Assembly (NCBI GenBank): GCA_937906475.1 | Contig: CALCZA010000057.1 | Span: forward strand, 1 to 64,000 | DNA: 64,000 bases | DNA from: an uncultured bacterium | Lineage (GTDB): Bacteria > Planctomycetota > UBA1135 > UBA2386 | Direction: 5' to 3' | Shown: piece by piece, positions 49,881 to 58,679 of the stretch | Position numbering within the stretch: position 1 is the stretch's first letter | How the letters are laid out: each line of letters opens with the position of its first letter | Notes under the pieces: model-generated | Told to the model about the DNA's origin: nothing | The model's database searches: none | Seen by the model: only the letters and a program-made list of their open reading frames with translations | Position numbers and translations under genes: made by a program

Positions 49881-52145
49881 ATGCGGTTGTCGTCGAGCAC
49901 GGGTCTGGTGGCCCTTTTGTTGGTCTCGTGCCAAGCGGTCGATCCCGGTTTACCACCAGCGCAAGTTACCGGTCTGCCATGGGGCGCACAGCCCGAAGAC
50001 CGGTTGTCCTGGTCGGCGCGTCAGGATGTCGAACGTGGCAAGCCGGAGCGCGCCTTGGTGCAGGTCGCGACGATCCTGTCGAAGAAGCCGCGTCACGTCG
50101 ATGCCAATCGCTTGCGTCAGGACTTGCTGCGCGAGCGCGGCCGGCGCGGTCGACTGTTGATTGAGGCGAAGCAGCGGGTGCACGATTGGCCTGATGATGG
50201 GCACGCGCACTACCTGTTGGCTCGCATCCTCGACGATCCGAAGGCCAAGTTGCGTGGCTTCCAGCGCGCCGCCCGGTTGGCGCCGGACTCGATGTGGCCA
50301 TGGCTCGGCTTGGCTCACACGCTGCGCGGCGTGGACCGGGCTCGCTCGCTGGCCATCTACGAACGCCTGTTTGCTGCGGCCGCCCAGCATCCGCTGGTTG
50401 CCGTGGCGTATGCCTCGGCCTTGCGGGAGTCGAAGCGCTGGGAAGAGGCGGCGACGATCTACCGTTCGATGCGCGGCGACCCGCGCATGCCTGGCGTAGC
50501 GGCGCTCGGCTTGGCGCAGGTTGCGTTGTCGTCGGATGACCGTGCGGTTTCGTGGGCGAGTTTGCTCGAGGCGTTGCGGATCCGGCCATTTGACCCGGGT
50601 GTGCGGGCGCTGGTTCACGGGTGGCTTGAAACGACGGCGTCGCCCGATCAGGTGCGCCAGGTCGTCGATGTCTTGCGCGAGGATGGTGGGCGCTTGCGGG
50701 CGTTTGGCGAGAGCGGTGGCTCGGCGGTGCTGGCCGATTTGTTGGCCAGTCAGGGGCAGTCGCAAGCGGCACGGGCGGTGCTCGAACGGCAGTTGGCAGA
50801 GCGGCCATCACCGGCGTTGCGGCGCAGTTACCGGCAACTGTTGTTGTCGCTCGGCGAGGTCGAAGCCTTCCTTCAGCAGATCGTTGCGCACGTTCCGCTA
50901 CACGTTGTCGATGTCGAAGCAAATCAGGTGCGTGGTCGCTGGTTGCGCTTGCTGCACGGGCCGTGGCATGAAGGCCCGGCTCTGGCGACGCCTGCGCAAA
51001 CTGCCGACTTGCTTCAGGCTCTGCGCGACGTCGGCTTCCTCGCGGAAGTAGAACTGCTAGCCGAGGTCGCGATACGGCGCTTCCCTAATCAGGTCGCGTT
51101 GTGGACTGATCGTCAGGATGAAGTGCGTCGTGAATTGGCGTTCGAGGCGGGCTTGCGGCGAGTGCTCTACCAGGGCTACCAGAAACACGATTCCGCCAAC
51201 CTGGCAACGGTTGTTAAACGGTTGCGTGAGTTGTCCCAGCGGGTGCTCGGCAGCGATGTAGTCGGCACGTCACCGCAGTTCTCGATCCCGCTGGTCGGCG
51301 AAATGCTGAACCCGTTCGTCGGCGGTTTGGCGACGCACTTGTCGCGCTACAACCGTCATCTGGTGTTGGGCCGGCGCTCGGGCGGCACCGCCGAAGGCTT
51401 GCTGGTGACGCGCTTGTCGCTTGCTGAGTTGCCGGTTGCCGAGCGGCAGCAACTCGGCAGTCGCTGCTACGAAGTGGTTGGCATGGATCGCAACGTCAAG
51501 TCACTTGGCGGCGTGGTTGGCTCGGACCTCGCCGGCGTCGCGTTGCTCAATCACTTCTTGATCGATTACGACGCGGTAGTGGACTGGGCGCTCGGTTTGC
51601 GCGATCGCCGCCGCATCGCCCGCCAGGATGGCGAAGCGTTGCGAAGGGACCCTGTGCCCGCCGACGTTGGCATGGCGCCGCTCGATGCTGCATGGCGTTT
51701 GGCGCTCGTTTCGGGGGTTGCCGATGCCGACCTCGATGCCGCGGTGCTAGGTATGATCCGTGACCACGAACGGCGCCACCTGGTCGACTCGTCGCACTAC
51801 ATGCCGATGGAGAACAATCTGCTGCGTGGCGCCGGGTTGCTGTTCCAGTTCGGGTTGTCGCCGGCGGCGATCGAGGCCGAGATGGAGCGGCGGGCGGAGC
51901 TAGCGGCGCTGGCCTTGTCGCCGCACACCGAACTCGTGTTGGCGCACATCGTCGACTTCTATGGCAATCCACCGCTGCCGTCGCCGCACCATCGCGGCTT
52001 CTCCGAGCTATTGGTGCAGGTCCACGACGGGTTGTTGGCGCAGGGCGTGCGGCCTGAGTTGGCGGTGCCGAGCCAGTGGCACCAACTCGACATGTCCTTG
52101 ATTCGTAAAGCGGCCAGTGTCCTGCTGGCAGAATTGCCCAATTAA
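49881..52145 (+). CDS. TPR lipoprotein with HERRH metalloprotease-like motif
   Basis: 754 residues. MRLSSSTGLVALLLVSC is a lipoprotein signal (LVSC). Residues about 50-430 are TPR or solenoid helices (AHYLLARILDDPKAKLRGFQ). A middle part has GTSPQFSIPLVGEMLNPFVGGL. Near residue 629 is DHERRHLVD, an HExxH zinc-peptidase motif, with a further Glu about 40 residues downstream (AEMERRAELAALAL) that could be the third ligand. The match to a known peptidase family is not recognised, so activity is inference. The 5' extension to 49782 is not convincing. Confidence 0.78.
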   Translation: MRLSSSTGLVALLLVSCQAVDPGLPPAQVTGLPWGAQPEDRLSWSARQDVERGKPERALVQVATILSKKPRHVDANRLRQDLLRERGRRGRLLIEAKQRVHDWPDDGHAHYLLARILDDPKAKLRGFQRAARLAPDSMWPWLGLAHTLRGVDRARSLAIYERLFAAAAQHPLVAVAYASALRESKRWEEAATIYRSMRGDPRMPGVAALGLAQVALSSDDRAVSWASLLEALRIRPFDPGVRALVHGWLETTASPDQVRQVVDVLREDGGRLRAFGESGGSAVLADLLASQGQSQAARAVLERQLAERPSPALRRSYRQLLLSLGEVEAFLQQIVAHVPLHVVDVEANQVRGRWLRLLHGPWHEGPALATPAQTADLLQALRDVGFLAEVELLAEVAIRRFPNQVALWTDRQDEVRRELAFEAGLRRVLYQGYQKHDSANLATVVKRLRELSQRVLGSDVVGTSPQFSIPLVGEMLNPFVGGLATHLSRYNRHLVLGRRSGGTAEGLLVTRLSLAELPVAERQQLGSRCYEVVGMDRNVKSLGGVVGSDLAGVALLNHFLIDYDAVVDWALGLRDRRRIARQDGEALRRDPVPADVGMAPLDAAWRLALVSGVADADLDAAVLGMIRDHERRHLVDSSHYMPMENNLLRGAGLLFQFGLSPAAIEAEMERRAELAALALSPHTELVLAHIVDFYGNPPLPSPHHRGFSELLVQVHDGLLAQGVRPELAVPSQWHQLDMSLIRKAASVLLAELPN

Positions 52146-52196
52146 TCAGGTCGAGGTGGCCAGTTCTCAGGACATGACCCCCATGGCATGGGAGCA

Positions 52197-52225
52197 TTGC
52201 CCGCTCGGGCACGAGATTTGATACT
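52197..52225 (+). promoter_or_regulatory. Candidate promoter of HEAT protein gene
   Basis: TTGCCC (52197-52202) and GATACT (52220-52225) with a 17-base spacer, about 90 bases before the ATG. Confidence 0.35.
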
Positions 52226-52318
52226 CTAGGCCAAACCGAGTGCAGTTGTGTCGCGGACGATACGCAAATTGTGCTGGCCGCCGACTACCGCGTTTGCCGA
52301 TAACCCCGGGAGAATCCG

Positions 52319-53119
52319 ATGACCACGATATCACCCAAACCTTCTCCGTTCGCAGTCTTGTGCCTGATTGGCGCGCTGATGACACCAGTTGTCATGGCAC
52401 AGAAGAAGCCTGCCAAGCCAGTGCCGGACAAAGAGGTCGCCGAACAGGTCGCGGAGCTAACCAAGATCGCCAAGAACAAGACGTTCACCGAAGATGCGCG
52501 CGGCATCGAAGTGATCGACTTCCTGATGATGAAGCACGAGAAGGGCATGGTCGACAAGGACCGCGCGATGGTCGTCAAGGCTCTCGATGGCGTGCTCAAC
52601 AAGAACAAGGTGCGACCTGCCGACAACGTGCGCCTCTACAACGCCGCGGCCGAAGCACTCGGTCGTCACGGCAAGGACGGCGCGAAGGCGCTCAAGAAGG
52701 CGTTTGAAAACAAGAACCGTTTCAAGGCCAAGCCGAGGTGGGTGCCGATGCGCGCGCTATTGCTGCGCAACATTGGCCGTGCCAAGGATGAGGCCAACGT
52801 CAAGTTCCTGACCGATGAGGCGCAACGCAATCCTGAAGCGGCGTTGCAGGCTGCGGCCGGTGATGCGCTCGGCTTCTTCGAAGAATCGAAGCAGAAGGTC
52901 CGCAAAGAGGTCGTTAGCAAGTTGCTGATCACGTTCGGCTCATTGTCCGAGCGCGCGTCGCAAGGCGGCACCAGCATTGACGGCCAGAACGCCAAGGATC
53001 GCCTCGCGGCGATCAGTGGCAAATGGGTCGCGACGCTGAAGAAACTCACCGGGCAGAAGTTCGATACGTTCCGCGAGTGGCAGACCTGGTACCAGAAGAA
53101 CAAGAGCAAGAAGTGGTAG
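52319..53119 (+). CDS. Secreted HEAT-repeat protein
   Basis: 266 residues. Signal sequence ending MTPVVMAQ, then HEAT-like helices. GGGAGAA at 52308-52314 is a fair ribosome binding site. It ends with LKKLTGQKFDTFREWQTWYQK, the tail shared with three other loci. A partial copy follows immediately. Confidence 0.82.
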   Translation: MTTISPKPSPFAVLCLIGALMTPVVMAQKKPAKPVPDKEVAEQVAELTKIAKNKTFTEDARGIEVIDFLMMKHEKGMVDKDRAMVVKALDGVLNKNKVRPADNVRLYNAAAEALGRHGKDGAKALKKAFENKNRFKAKPRWVPMRALLLRNIGRAKDEANVKFLTDEAQRNPEAALQAAAGDALGFFEESKQKVRKEVVSKLLITFGSLSERASQGGTSIDGQNAKDRLAAISGKWVATLKKLTGQKFDTFREWQTWYQKNKSKKW

Positions 53120-53193
53120 GCTCGCTGGCCTGAATGGCCGGTGGCCAGTCTGAATCGTGGCTCTCGTCTTGATGGCCGTAGGCGTCGCACCGA

Positions 53194-53412
53194 GTGCGTC
53201 AGGAGATCGTCCGCAAGCTGCTGATTGCCTTTGGCGCGTTGCCCGAACGTCTGAAGCGGGGTCGTTTTATCAGTGGTGACGATCCCAGGGAGCGCCGGCA
53301 GATCCTCAGCGGCCCTTTTGTCACCACTCTTGGGAAGCTCACTGGGCAGAACTTTGCTACCGTCCTGCAGTGGCAGGGCTAGTACAACCAGAACAAGAAA
53401 GAGAGTTGGTAG
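53194..53412 (+). pseudogene. Decayed partial copy of the HEAT protein C-terminus
   Basis: VRQEIVRKLLIAFGALPER aligns with VRKEVVSKLLITFGSLSER of the intact gene, and LGKLTGQNFATVLQWQ with LKKLTGQKFDTFREWQ. At the place of the tryptophan in WQTWYQK the frame has TAG, then continues YNQNKKESW to TAG at 53410-53412. The copy lacks the N-terminus and signal. It is best seen as a tandem duplication that has lost its start and gained a stop. Confidence 0.7.
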
Positions 53413-53488
53413 GTCGTCGGTGGGGAAGCTCCCACCCGGATGGCATTCCGCTTGGAAGAACGCACCGCCTATTCCGTCGGATGCCAAG

Positions 53489-54703
53489 ATGAACCGTTGG
53501 CCCGCCCGAATCGCCCTCGTCGTCTTATCGGTCAGCGTCGTCGCGCTGGTTCTTGAGACCAAGCGTATGGCCGCTGAGATCGGCGATGCTGAGCGCGCAG
53601 CGCAGCAGGCGAACGAGCGGGCACTGCTCGTTGAGAAGCAGTTCGGAGAATCCTCGCTGCCGAGCCTCGATCGGTCGGAACAGGCCAAGTTGACCTCAGC
53701 GGGCCAGTTACCTTCAGGCCAATCGAACGCCGCTGAGCCGGCGAGTGCCAGCGATGCTGCGACGTCGCAGGATCCGAAAACGGCGGGTCCCGTTGATCTC
53801 GATGCATTCACCAGGCTGCAAGTCGATTTGCACACGACGCGTCAGCAACTTGCTGCTGTCACCAAGTTGCTAGAGCAGCGCAACGCGGAGATTGAACAAC
53901 GCCGCAAGGTCGCGGCTGAGGGTGCCAGGAACTCGCTGAAGCCGATGCCGGCGGGGGTGCGTTTGTGCCTCGATACGCTCCACGAGTGTCTGCGAAGCGA
54001 GGGCTACATCAGCCAGCGGTTCTTGCGCGCAGCCAGCCTCGATGCAGAAGGGCTTCATGACGTGGAGATGCTTGAACCGAGCGCCGATGGTTTGGCGGTG
54101 ACTTTCATGACCGCGAAACTAATGACCGCGGCGCTCGATCGCGGCACGGGGATCTTGCAGTTGCGGTTCTTCGATGGCCATCGTGCCGAGGCCGGCGAGA
54201 GGGCGGTGTTGCCCAAGGACGGCTTCGCGATCACCTTCGAAGAAGTCGAAGGGCCGCTGTTTGAAGGGCGGTTGCCATACCTAGTGCGCGGTAACGGCGC
54301 TTACCCAATGCCGGCAATTGAGGCCGGGCGGCCGGCGACCGACGTCGATCCGGGCACGCGGAGGCAGTGGTTGACGCGGCTCGGTTACTTGCTGGGCAAG
54401 GCTAAAACCAAGGAGTCGTGGCGGGTTACGCGCATTAAGGGCATGTCCGACGGCTACTTCCTGACGGTCGAATTGATCGGCACCGACGCCAATAATCTGG
54501 TCATGTCGAGCGCGCATTGCGACCAACTTGCGGTCGAGATTGATGAGCGGGGTGGGGTGGTTTCGTTGCTCTTGCGAGGCGGCGTCTTGCGCCGAGGCCG
54601 CTTGGAGTCGACCATCACCGGGGAAGGCTATCGAATGCTATTACCCGGACTGACCCCTAAGGAGACGATCGATGCAATGCTTGGCATGGTCGTAAAGAAA
54701 TGA
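53489..54703 (+). CDS. Membrane coiled-coil protein, unknown
   Basis: 404 residues from ATG 53489. One N-terminal membrane helix (IALVVLSVSVVALVL), a coiled coil with Gln and Glu heptads to about residue 155 (RLQVDLHTTRQQLAAVTKLL), then a beta-rich domain (GLAVTFMTAKLMTAALDRGTG). The frame upstream to 53273 overlaps the pseudogene and is not used. The stop overlaps the ispA start (ATGA), so it is made together with ispA. Function is unknown. Confidence 0.72.
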   Translation: MNRWPARIALVVLSVSVVALVLETKRMAAEIGDAERAAQQANERALLVEKQFGESSLPSLDRSEQAKLTSAGQLPSGQSNAAEPASASDAATSQDPKTAGPVDLDAFTRLQVDLHTTRQQLAAVTKLLEQRNAEIEQRRKVAAEGARNSLKPMPAGVRLCLDTLHECLRSEGYISQRFLRAASLDAEGLHDVEMLEPSADGLAVTFMTAKLMTAALDRGTGILQLRFFDGHRAEAGERAVLPKDGFAITFEEVEGPLFEGRLPYLVRGNGAYPMPAIEAGRPATDVDPGTRRQWLTRLGYLLGKAKTKESWRVTRIKGMSDGYFLTVELIGTDANNLVMSSAHCDQLAVEIDERGGVVSLLLRGGVLRRGRLESTITGEGYRMLLPGLTPKETIDAMLGMVVKK

Positions 54704-55644
54704 CCGAGCGACCATCTGCCGGCGCTTTCAAGGCGTTCGTCAAGAAGCACGCCGAACCCGTTGAGCAGGCGCTGCGTGACTTGCTACCGCTCGCGGCGGT
54801 GCAGCCGAACACTCTGCACGAGGCGATGCACTACGCAATGTTCCCCGGCGGCAAGCGTCTGCGGCCGATGCTGACTTTGCTCGGTTGCACGGCGACCGGT
54901 GGTGCCTTGGCTGCCGCGATGCGGCCTGGGGCGGCACTCGAGTGCCTGCATACCTACAGCCTCGTGCACGACGACTTGCCGTGCATGGACAACGACGACC
55001 TGCGCCGTGGTCGACCGACTTGCCACAAGGTCTACGGCGACGCGATGGCCTTGCTTGCCGGCGATGCGCTGCTGACGTTGGCGTTCGAAGGAGTGTCCGC
55101 AGCCGGTGGCGCGGCCGTTCATGCGCTGGCCAAGGCGTCGGGCAGTCTCGGCATGGTCGGCGGCCAGGTCGAAGACCTCGCGGCCGAGGGCGAGACCGAC
55201 CAACATTCGATCGAGCGTTTAACCTGGATCCACGACCACAAAACTGGGGCGCTGATCACGGCGTCGCTGCTGGTCGGGGCCCATGCCGGGGCCGGTCAGA
55301 AGACCCTTCCGGTCGAGATCTTGGACCTCTTGCGTGGCTATGGGGACCGGCTCGGCCGGGCCTTCCAGATTGCCGATGACTGCCTTGACATGACCGCGAC
55401 GGCGACGGAGCTGGGAAAAAATCCCGGGGTCGACGTCGCTCTGGGCAAATTGACCTGGCCGGCCCTGGTGGGGCTGGAAACCAGCCTGGAAACCGCCCGA
55501 AGCCTAGCTGACGAAGCCGCTAGTCTCGCCGAGCAAGTGGTTTCCGCAGCAGCCAGCTGGCGCGGGGTTGCCCGGAGTTCCCTGGACGGCGCGGTGCAAC
55601 TGCTGCAAGATGTCGCATTCTACGCCGTTGAGCGCCGCACCTGA
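54700..55644 (+). CDS. ispA: Farnesyl diphosphate synthase-type prenyltransferase
   Basis: 314 residues. GGKRLRPML binds isopentenyl diphosphate. LVHDDLPCMDNDDLRRGRPT carries the first motif with the DDLPCMDNDD pattern of bacterial farnesyl synthases, and FQIADDCLDMTATATELGKNPG the second. It builds C15 diphosphate for longer isoprenoids. The start overlaps the upstream stop, and dxs follows after 70 bases. Confidence 0.93.
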   Translation: MTERPSAGAFKAFVKKHAEPVEQALRDLLPLAAVQPNTLHEAMHYAMFPGGKRLRPMLTLLGCTATGGALAAAMRPGAALECLHTYSLVHDDLPCMDNDDLRRGRPTCHKVYGDAMALLAGDALLTLAFEGVSAAGGAAVHALAKASGSLGMVGGQVEDLAAEGETDQHSIERLTWIHDHKTGALITASLLVGAHAGAGQKTLPVEILDLLRGYGDRLGRAFQIADDCLDMTATATELGKNPGVDVALGKLTWPALVGLETSLETARSLADEAASLAEQVVSAAASWRGVARSSLDGAVQLLQDVAFYAVERRT

Positions 55645-55714
55645 GAACGGTTTGACCCGTTCAGTGTGGGGCTCGTGCTAACGGTGGTGATGAATCGTCT
55701 CTCCGGAGCAGCAA

Positions 55715-57679
55715 TTGGACCAGCAGTCGCAGACGCCATTATTCGATCTGGTAAACAACCCAGCCGACCTCAAGAAGCTCCCGCGTGAGGAGTTGACCGC
55801 ACTGTGCGCCGAGTTGCGCAAGGTCATCATGGACACCGTGTCGGTGACCGGTGGTCACCTCGGTTCGGGCATGGGAGTGGTCGAACTCACGGTTGCCTTG
55901 CACTACCTGTACGACTTCACCGATGACCGCTTGGTCTGGGATGTCGGCCACCAGTGCTACCCGCACAAGTTGCTGACCGAGCGCAAGGATCGCTTCCACA
56001 CGCTTCGCCAGAAGGGCGGGCTCAGTGGCTTCTCCAACAAGTGGGAAAGCGAATACGACGCCTACCTGATGGGTCACGCTGGCACCGCTGCGTCGGCGGC
56101 TCTCGGCATCGCCATGGGCGATCGCATGCAGGGCAAGAAGCGCGATTCGGTCGCTGTCGTTGGCGATGCCGCGATGGGCTGTGGTGTTGCGTTCGAAGCG
56201 CTCAACCACGCTGGTTCGCTTGAGAATGACAAACTGCTCGTCATCCTCAACGACAACCGCTGGTCGATCGCCAAGACGGTTGGCGCGCTTTCGCGTCACC
56301 TCAACAAGCTGCGTAGCGGCACCTTCTACAACCGCGCCAAGGAATCGATCCATCACCTGATCCAGTCGATCCCTGTTGTTGGCAAGCCACTCGACGCGCG
56401 CCTTGGCGACGCGGTCGACATGGTCAAGAACATGGTCGTGCCCGGCCACCTGTTTGAGGAGCTTGGCTTCCGCTACTTCGGTCCCGTCGACGGTCACAAC
56501 ATGACCGAGATGCTCGAAGCGCTGGAGAACGTCAAGAAGCTCGACGGCGTGACCTTGCTGCATGTGCTGACCGAGAAGGGCAAGGGCGTGCCAGGTAGCC
56601 AAGATCGCTACGACCGCGCCCACGCTGCCAAGCCTGGTAAACCCAAGGTCGTCAATAAGGAGCCTGAACTGGTTCCGGTTGAGCCGGCCGTTCTGCAACC
56701 GATCGTGCCCGAGCGTCCCAAGGGTCGCGCGTGGACCGCATGGTTCGGTGACAGCATTGAGAAGTTGGCCGAGAGCGACGACAAAATCATCGCGATCACC
56801 GCAGCGATGCCAGACGGCACCGGCCTGATGAACTTCCGCGAGCGCTTCCCGGATCGCTTCGTTGACGCTGGCATCGCCGAGCAACACGCGATCGCGATGG
56901 CGTCCGGCATGGCGACCAGCGGCATGCGCCCGGTCTGCGCGATCTACTCGTCGTTCCTGCAACGCGGCTACGACCAAGTGTTCCAGGAAGTCATCCTGCA
57001 GCGCCTGCCGGTCGTGTTCGCGATGGACCGCGCTGGCCTCGTTGGCGAAGACGGCGCAACCCACAACGGTCTCTACGACCTGTCATACCTGCGCTGCTTC
57101 CCGGGCATCGTGCTGATGTCGCCGATGGACGGCCCGGAACTGCACGAGATGATGAAGTTGGCGCGCACGCTCAACGTGCCCGTCGGCATTCGCTACCCGC
57201 GCGGCAACGCGCCGGAAGCTCACGATCTGGTTGGCTTCGATGGCAACCGCCAGTCGGTGCAACTCGGCAAGGCCCAAGTTCTTCGCAAGGGCGCCGACGG
57301 CGCCGTGATGGCCTATGGCCACATGGTGCAGACCGCGCTCGAAGCGGCGGAGTTGCTCGCCAAGCAAGGCATCAACATCGAGGTCGTCAACGCGCGCTTC
57401 TGCAAGCCGCTCGACGAGGACTTCGTCATCGACTTGTGCAACCGCCACGATCGCGTCATCACGCTCGAAGACCACGCCCAGGTGGGTGGCTTCGGCAGCA
57501 CGGTGCTCGAGTGCGTCGCGCAACACGGTGAAGTGCGCGCCACCGTGCAAGTCATGGGTGTGCCCGATGAGATCTTTGAACACATGTCGCGCGCTCAAAT
57601 CATTGATCACGTCGGCCTGACGGCCAAGCACGTGGCGCAACGATTTCGCGTCGGCAGAGACGTAGCCGTCAATACTTGA
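55715..57679 (+). CDS. dxs: 1-deoxy-D-xylulose-5-phosphate synthase
   Basis: First enzyme of the MEP pathway, joining pyruvate and glyceraldehyde 3-phosphate with thiamine diphosphate. 654 residues. TTG at 55715 is the start, with CGGAG upstream; no in-frame ATG lies before the conserved N-terminus. The cofactor motif reads GDAAMGCG (150-157) ... NDN (179-181); most DXS have GDG. GIAEQHAIAMASGMA and ALSRHL are conserved. It pairs naturally with ispA. Confidence 0.93.
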   Translation: MDQQSQTPLFDLVNNPADLKKLPREELTALCAELRKVIMDTVSVTGGHLGSGMGVVELTVALHYLYDFTDDRLVWDVGHQCYPHKLLTERKDRFHTLRQKGGLSGFSNKWESEYDAYLMGHAGTAASAALGIAMGDRMQGKKRDSVAVVGDAAMGCGVAFEALNHAGSLENDKLLVILNDNRWSIAKTVGALSRHLNKLRSGTFYNRAKESIHHLIQSIPVVGKPLDARLGDAVDMVKNMVVPGHLFEELGFRYFGPVDGHNMTEMLEALENVKKLDGVTLLHVLTEKGKGVPGSQDRYDRAHAAKPGKPKVVNKEPELVPVEPAVLQPIVPERPKGRAWTAWFGDSIEKLAESDDKIIAITAAMPDGTGLMNFRERFPDRFVDAGIAEQHAIAMASGMATSGMRPVCAIYSSFLQRGYDQVFQEVILQRLPVVFAMDRAGLVGEDGATHNGLYDLSYLRCFPGIVLMSPMDGPELHEMMKLARTLNVPVGIRYPRGNAPEAHDLVGFDGNRQSVQLGKAQVLRKGADGAVMAYGHMVQTALEAAELLAKQGINIEVVNARFCKPLDEDFVIDLCNRHDRVITLEDHAQVGGFGSTVLECVAQHGEVRATVQVMGVPDEIFEHMSRAQIIDHVGLTAKHVAQRFRVGRDVAVNT

Positions 57680-57764
57680 TGTAAACCATGCCAGCAACCG
57701 TTCCTGACTAGGAGCGGCGAGTTGGCGAGATGCCGCCTGTAGGGTTTCAAACAACGGAAACGCG

Positions 57765-58646
57765 ATGGCCAAGCCAGAGATTCAACGCGTGCTACTGGTC
57801 GGTGACGCCCGCAAGGGTGGCACTGCCGATCTCGTTGCCCGCTATGCCGCTTGGTTCCGTGCGCGCGGCATCGAGACCGAGGAGATCACGGACCGCGAGA
57901 TCCCGTTGCACGATCGCTTGGGGGATGTCGTGGTGGTCTGGGGTGGCGATGGTTCGTTGCTGGCAGCGGCCCGCCGCATGGCCGATAACCAGCGGCCGAC
58001 TCTCGGTATCAACCGTGGCCGACTTGGCTTCCTGACCGCGTTCGAAGACGAGCAAACCGAGGTTGGGCTGGAGGCGTTGTTGGCCGGCGAACTGTGCGAA
58101 GAGGACCGCATGATGTTCCGTTGCCGCGTCGATGGTGGCGACAAGTCCGATGTGCCGAGCGCGAGCAATCCGAACAACGTGCTTGGCCTCAACGACGCGG
58201 TAATCAGTCGCGCCGGTGCGGGCGGCATGATCATCGTCCGCGTGCGTCGCGGTGACGCTGAGATCGGCACCTATCGTGGCGATGGTGTGATCGCGGCGAC
58301 GGCGACCGGTTCGACGGCCTATTCGATGGCCGCTGGTGGACCCGTGTTGGCGCCCGACCTGAATGCTGTCGTGTTGACGCCGCTGGCGTCGCACTCGCTG
58401 AGTGCGCGCCCGGTGGTGTTGTCGATTGGATCGGGTCTCGAATTCGAAATCATTGAGACCGGCGATACGCCGCATGCCTACTGCGTCGTCGATGGCCAAG
58501 TGCAGATCAAGGTGACCGTTGGAGCGAAGATCACGATGTGTGCCGCGCCGATGCGATTCCGTCACCTAGCGCAGAGCCCGAAGCAGTTTTTCGACGTCAT
58601 GGTCGCGAAGTTCGGCTTCGCTGGCATGGCGCGATCGCGGCCGTAG
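57765..58646 (+). CDS. nadK: NAD kinase
   Basis: Phosphorylates NAD to NADP. 293 residues. VVWGGDGSLLAAAR is the GGDG motif, LGINRGRLGFLTAF and GLNDAVISR follow, and ATATGSTAYSMAAGGPV is the substrate loop. It follows dxs by 85 bases; the pair supplies isoprenoid precursors and the NADPH used by them, though the link may be coincidental. Confidence 0.95.
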   Translation: MAKPEIQRVLLVGDARKGGTADLVARYAAWFRARGIETEEITDREIPLHDRLGDVVVVWGGDGSLLAAARRMADNQRPTLGINRGRLGFLTAFEDEQTEVGLEALLAGELCEEDRMMFRCRVDGGDKSDVPSASNPNNVLGLNDAVISRAGAGGMIIVRVRRGDAEIGTYRGDGVIAATATGSTAYSMAAGGPVLAPDLNAVVLTPLASHSLSARPVVLSIGSGLEFEIIETGDTPHAYCVVDGQVQIKVTVGAKITMCAAPMRFRHLAQSPKQFFDVMVAKFGFAGMARSRP

Positions 58647-58679
58647 CGCTGGCGAAGGTCGCGACCCTTGCTGTGACTT

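Noticed and set aside
53273-53488. N-terminal extension of the coiled-coil gene frame
   Set aside because: Overlaps the pseudogene in another frame and lacks a membrane helix until 53489.
55739-57064. 441-codon minus-strand ORF
   Set aside because: Shadow of dxs.
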